In this document: positions 60,581 through 64,000 of the stretch, piece by piece
Layout: each line of letters begins with the position of its first letter
Position numbering within the stretch: position 1 is the stretch's first letter
Source of the DNA: Vicia villosa
Lineage: Eukaryota > Streptophyta > Magnoliopsida > Fabales > Fabaceae
Length of the DNA: 64,000 nt
NCBI RefSeq assembly: GCF_029867415.1
Contig: NW_026705451.1
Location: 248,001 to 312,000 of the forward strand
Reading direction: 5' to 3'
The notes under the pieces: generated by a model
Databases searched by the model: none
What the model was told of the DNA's origin: nothing
Seen by the model: only the letters and a program-made list of their open reading frames with translations
Program-made: the position numbers and the translations under genes

Positions 60581-62119
60581 TTATGGAGGGTATTTTCTAT
60601 TCCACACCTGGTTGCTTTTCACCTCCGCAACCAAAAACTCATGAAGATGAAAGGCATGGACAACTTTTCTCTTCAATTCACTTACCACATTTTTCTTGAC
60701 TTTCTTAGCCTTCTTCGGACTTTTGATAGCTTCATGAGTTGTTTCTACCCGAGATGCTATGCTTGAAACTTTTTCTTGGAGCTGTTCAGGCCTTTTGTCT
60801 TTTTTCTCATTTTCTGTCATACTGCCAGAAGTTTGATCATTTACAACTGCCTTATGTTTCTTAACTCCTAACATCTTCAAGGTTACTTCTTCATCAAAAG
60901 ATCTCAGCGTTAGTGTTTCTTTTTCAATGTCGAGGTTGCAGCGGCCTGTCGACAAAAATGGCCTCCCAAGAAGGATAGGCGTTTCTTCGTCTTCCGGAAT
61001 GTCCATGATGTGGAAGTCAACAGGGAACACAAACTTATCAACTTCCACTAGTACATCTTCAGCTACCCCATATGATTTCTTAATGGTGTGATCAGCGAAC
61101 CTTAACTGTGTCTTACTCTCACTAATCTTTTCTAATTCAAGCTTTTTGAAAATGGACAAAGGCATTAAACTCACACTAGAACCAGAATCGAGGAGTACCT
61201 TTTTAAATGTTATATTATTGATAGTGCATGGTATCGCCACCGCTCCAGGGTCTTTCCTCTTTATTGGGATCTTTCTTGCTGACGAGATTATTCCACACTT
61301 CTCAGTTGCAATTTTTGATTCTCCTTCCACTGATCTCTTCTTTGTCATTACCTCCTTCAGAAATTTCTTATACAATGGCATGTGCTCAAGTGCTTCGAAG
61401 AAGGGTAAATTCACCTCTAGCCTTTTGAACAATGCAGTAAACTTCTTAAAGTCCTTCTCTTTTGAATTCTTCTTTGTCACTCTGGAGGGGAAAGGTAGTT
61501 TGATCACCGGTTCAGCATCTTTCTTATTTTTTTCTTCAACTGGTTTAACCGGTGGTATCACAACTTCTGGTTCTTTCAGATTCTCTCTTATTTTCAAATC
61601 CACCTCTATTACCATAGGGTCATCTATTTCCTCTTTTTCTTTTTCAGATTCAGCCACTCTTTTGCTCCTTGTTGAAACTGCATTAATCTTCTCTTGGTCT
61701 TTCGGATTTTTCACAGTTGAACTTGGAAAGTTACCTTGTGCCTGTAGAGTGAGTTGCTGTGCTATTTGACCCACTTGAACTTCTAGATTTTTGATTGAAG
61801 CTGTGGTGTTCCTATGGTTGTTTCTTGTCTCTTCTTGAAACTGAGAGCATTGTCCAGCCAATCTCTCGATAGCTACTTCCAACTCCGCCTTTTGAGGGCC
61901 TTGTTGTTGTTGTTGATCTTTCCATGCGAAGTTGGGATGATTCTTCCACCCAGGATTATAGGTGTTAGAATAAGGATTATTTTGCCTCAAGAATTTGATT
62001 TCTTCAATTTGCTTGGGAGTCGCAACACAACAAACAGTTTGATGAGGACCATTGCAAATTTCACAGATTACATGTTGAGCTTGTTGCACTTGAGCGACCT
62101 GTTGAGTACCTAAATTCAT
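60581..62119 (-). pseudogene. gag: Athila copy 2 Gag C-terminal part and protease
   Basis: 512 residues, in the same frame as the upstream Gag piece and separated from it by one TAG (62141-62143). It contains a knuckle (CEICNGPHQTVCC), a coiled or charged region, and protease with VLLDSGSSVSLMPLS and LGRPFLSTGRC. The end is a Lys-rich tail and a natural stop at 60581, 32 bp before the conserved post-pol block. No RT follows. The Met at 62119 is only the first after the stop. Confidence 0.85.
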
Positions 62120-62140
62120 AGCCTTTAATCTCTTTTCTAC

Positions 62141-63040
62141 CTATGCATCTATTGCATCTTCAACTCGGATTTTTGAGGTTTCCAGCTTGAGATCAATGAT
62201 TCCTTCTGGTTTGCTAGCGCACCTATCATACAGCTCCAAATGCTCATTTGCAGCTATTGCTTCAATGATTTTTGTGATGCCGGAGGCTGTTGTGAAATTT
62301 GTTGAGCCTCCAGCTGCTGTATCAATCAACTGCTTTGTTTTCATTCTGAGCCCATTAACAAATACTTGCATCTGTTCAGTCTTGTCCATATTATGAGTGG
62401 GACATGCTACTAGAATTCTTTTGAATCTTTTGTAAGCATCTCCTAATGGCTCACCCTCCTTCTGCTTGAAGTTCAAAATATCATACCTCTTTCTTATAAA
62501 TACCGAGGCGGGGAAATACTCATTCAAGAAAGCCTTCTCCATGTCTTCCCATGATGTGATACTGCCTGCTGGAAGAGAATAGAACCACTCTTCTGCTTCT
62601 TCGGCTAATGTGAACGGGAACATTCTCAGCTTCTTCGCTTCTTCTGTATGCCCTTCAATTTTTAAAGTGGTGCTCATGGTCAGAAATCTCTGTAGGTGCT
62701 TGTTTGCATCTTCATTAACCTTTCCGGTGAAAGGTTTTCTTTCCAGCTGATTTATTGTGCTCGGATGCAATTGAAAATTTGCCGCATTTACCGGTTGGTT
62801 GACAATTGTGAGTCTTCCTCCCGGGTTGTTTTCAACACCGTAGTCACCAAGGAGCCTCTCAGGAGGAGGAGGATTTTCACCCATGGTTTCTTCTTCACTT
62901 TCAGACTCTGAATCGGAATGAACTGACACAATTTCCTCTTCAGGTTCCAGATTAGCCAACCGAGCTTGTCTACGCCTTGCGTGCAAAGTTCTTTCAATTT
63001 CTGCGTCAAAAAGAAATTCAGCTGAGGCCTTACCTCGCAT
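62141..63040 (-). pseudogene. gag: Athila copy 2 Gag N-terminal part
   Basis: Start at Met 63040 (MRGKASAEFLFDAEIER), 299 residues, ending at TAG 62141-62143. It includes the region missing from copy 1 and the conserved AEEWFYSLPAG and YFPASVFIRKRYD. The stop lies where copy 1 has an open codon (AAEVERRLK against A-stop-VEKRLK), so it is a single nonsense change. The leader from 63041 to the PBS is untranslated. Confidence 0.85.
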
Positions 63041-63163
63041 ACACAGATTAGATAAATGTGAGAATTAGGAAAAATAAATAGTGCAGAAAATAAAATTTTA
63101 GTCGCAGAGCAACAAAATTCTAATTGAAATAAATCTAGAACTCTATAATCTTTGGCAGTCCCT

Positions 63164-63176
63164 GGCAACGGCGCCA
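63164..63176 (-). promoter_or_regulatory. primer-binding site of Athila copy 2
   Basis: Coding strand TGGCGCCGTTGCC, identical to copy 1, 6 nt from the LTR start at 63183. Confidence 0.9.
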
Positions 63177-63182
63177 AAAACT

Positions 63183-64000
63183 TGATCGGTAAAATAGCAA
63201 GTGTACTATTTATGCCTATGTAGTAGTAATGGGAAAATCCCAAGTAACGAATCTCAAGGACTGCTTGACGATATAGAGTTTTATCAGTGTTTCAATTAAA
63301 CAAAAGTTCAAAAGGTTGTTTTGATTGGTTTTGCAAATAAAGTAAATAAACAGAATAATAGAACGATGAACAGAGATGAGTAGATTGCTAGGGACGGTGA
63401 ATGATTCTTCATGCAACGAATTTTCTGTCTCAATACAATAACATGCTTTTCATAGTTAATTACCGGTTCTTTAGAGTATCTAATCCTAAGGCCTTAGTGA
63501 AAAGATCTTTGACCTCACAACCTAATTACTATGTCCATAGATAATTACGGTTATGATCAAGCATTCCAATAACAAGAAATTCCGGTTACAATATGATATC
63601 CCTAGTCCTAGGTGATATAGATATTATATGTTCTTAATCATGTCCACAAATAATATGCCGTCCAGCTACACTATTCATTCATATTCAGAATCCGTTTTTC
63701 CGACGGATAAAGCATTATTAACGGATGAAGAACAAATTAACAAATACGAAAAGTAAAATAGTTATTGCATCAATTGCATAAATTCATCACAATCAGAATC
63801 AGGGTCACCCCCCTAGCAATGGGGGGTTTAGCTACTCATAAAAATAACAAAAAACATAGTTTTGATTGTAGACATTACAGATAAATGAAGGAATCAGATC
63901 TTCAATGGCTAAAGCTCATAGAATCCTTCACTCCTTGCTTCAATCTTGAATTCTCCAGCCGCTCTAATGTATTTTCGCACTCAAAACTGTCCAACCCTTG
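63183..64000 (-). repeat. Athila copy 2 5' LTR, left part
   Basis: 818 bp equal to 58128-58945 apart from about ten base differences. It runs off the window before the expected ACGCGT array, which would lie just beyond 64000. Confidence 0.9.

Larger units (their letters stand above)
58128..64000 (-). mobile_element. Athila-type element copy 2, gag-protease only
   Basis: 3' LTR 58128-59485, internal region 59486-63182 (3.7 kb), 5' LTR from 63183 off the window edge. The PBS is the Athila type. The internal region has gag and protease, then directly the conserved post-pol block and the 3' UTR. RT, RNase H, integrase and the env-like ORF are absent. The two LTRs differ at about 10 of 818 comparable bases by eye, so it moved fairly recently although it lacks pol. 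Confidence 0.9.

Overview
This window is plant nuclear DNA made almost entirely of nested and decayed retrotransposons. I found no host gene, no rRNA and no tRNA gene. The mix is an Ogre/Tat Ty3-gypsy element with a second (archaeal-type) RNase H, a SIRE/Maximus-type Ty1-copia element with an env-like third ORF, Athila-type elements, Tekay/Del-type chromoviruses with 1.9-3.2 kb LTRs, and an L1-type LINE. This combination is typical of large legume genomes, most likely the pea/vetch/lathyrus group. That assignment is an inference from element content.

Layout. 1-7760 (+): 3' part of an Ogre-like element, with pol, a long 3' UTR and a 3' LTR. 7761-19920 (-): a Tekay-like chromovirus arranged LTR-internal A-LTR-internal B. 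It sits inside the Ogre LTR and B is cut off abruptly. 19921 to about 20115 (+): an Ogre-type LTR end plus primer-binding site. About 20116-27993 (-): Athila copy 1, lacking its 3' LTR, with gag-pro, a broken pol and a truncated env-like ORF. 27994-37360 (-): a SIRE element whose env-like ORF is cut by Athila copy 1. 37361-38633: about 1.3 kb with no recognisable gene. 38634-57032 (+): an L1-type LINE split at 39323/53869 by a 14.5-kb tandem array of LTR-internal-LTR-internal-LTR (39324-53868, -) flanked by the 5-bp duplication TCTTC. 57033-57783: a fragment of a third Tekay-like LTR family. 57784-58127 (-): an Ogre-type LTR/PBS fragment. 58128-64000 (-): Athila copy 2, a gag-protease-only derivative whose right LTR runs off the window.

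Two patterns stand out. First, promoters of unrelated elements (the Tekay-like LTRs and both Athila LTRs) carry dense arrays of the palindrome ACGCGT in pairs spaced 11 or 12 bp apart, about one helical turn. A further copy of the array, with a TATAAATA box, lies inside Athila copy 1 directly upstream of its env-like ORF and looks like an internal promoter. Second, the 39324-53868 array records its own origin: its middle LTR matches the right LTR on one side and the left LTR on the other, with a single switch between 47128 and 47210. That is the expected product of unequal crossing-over between LTRs.

Nearly every coding region is damaged by stops, frameshifts, deletions or active-site changes. 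The entries below therefore describe mostly element remnants, with the lesions noted. All comparisons were made by eye.
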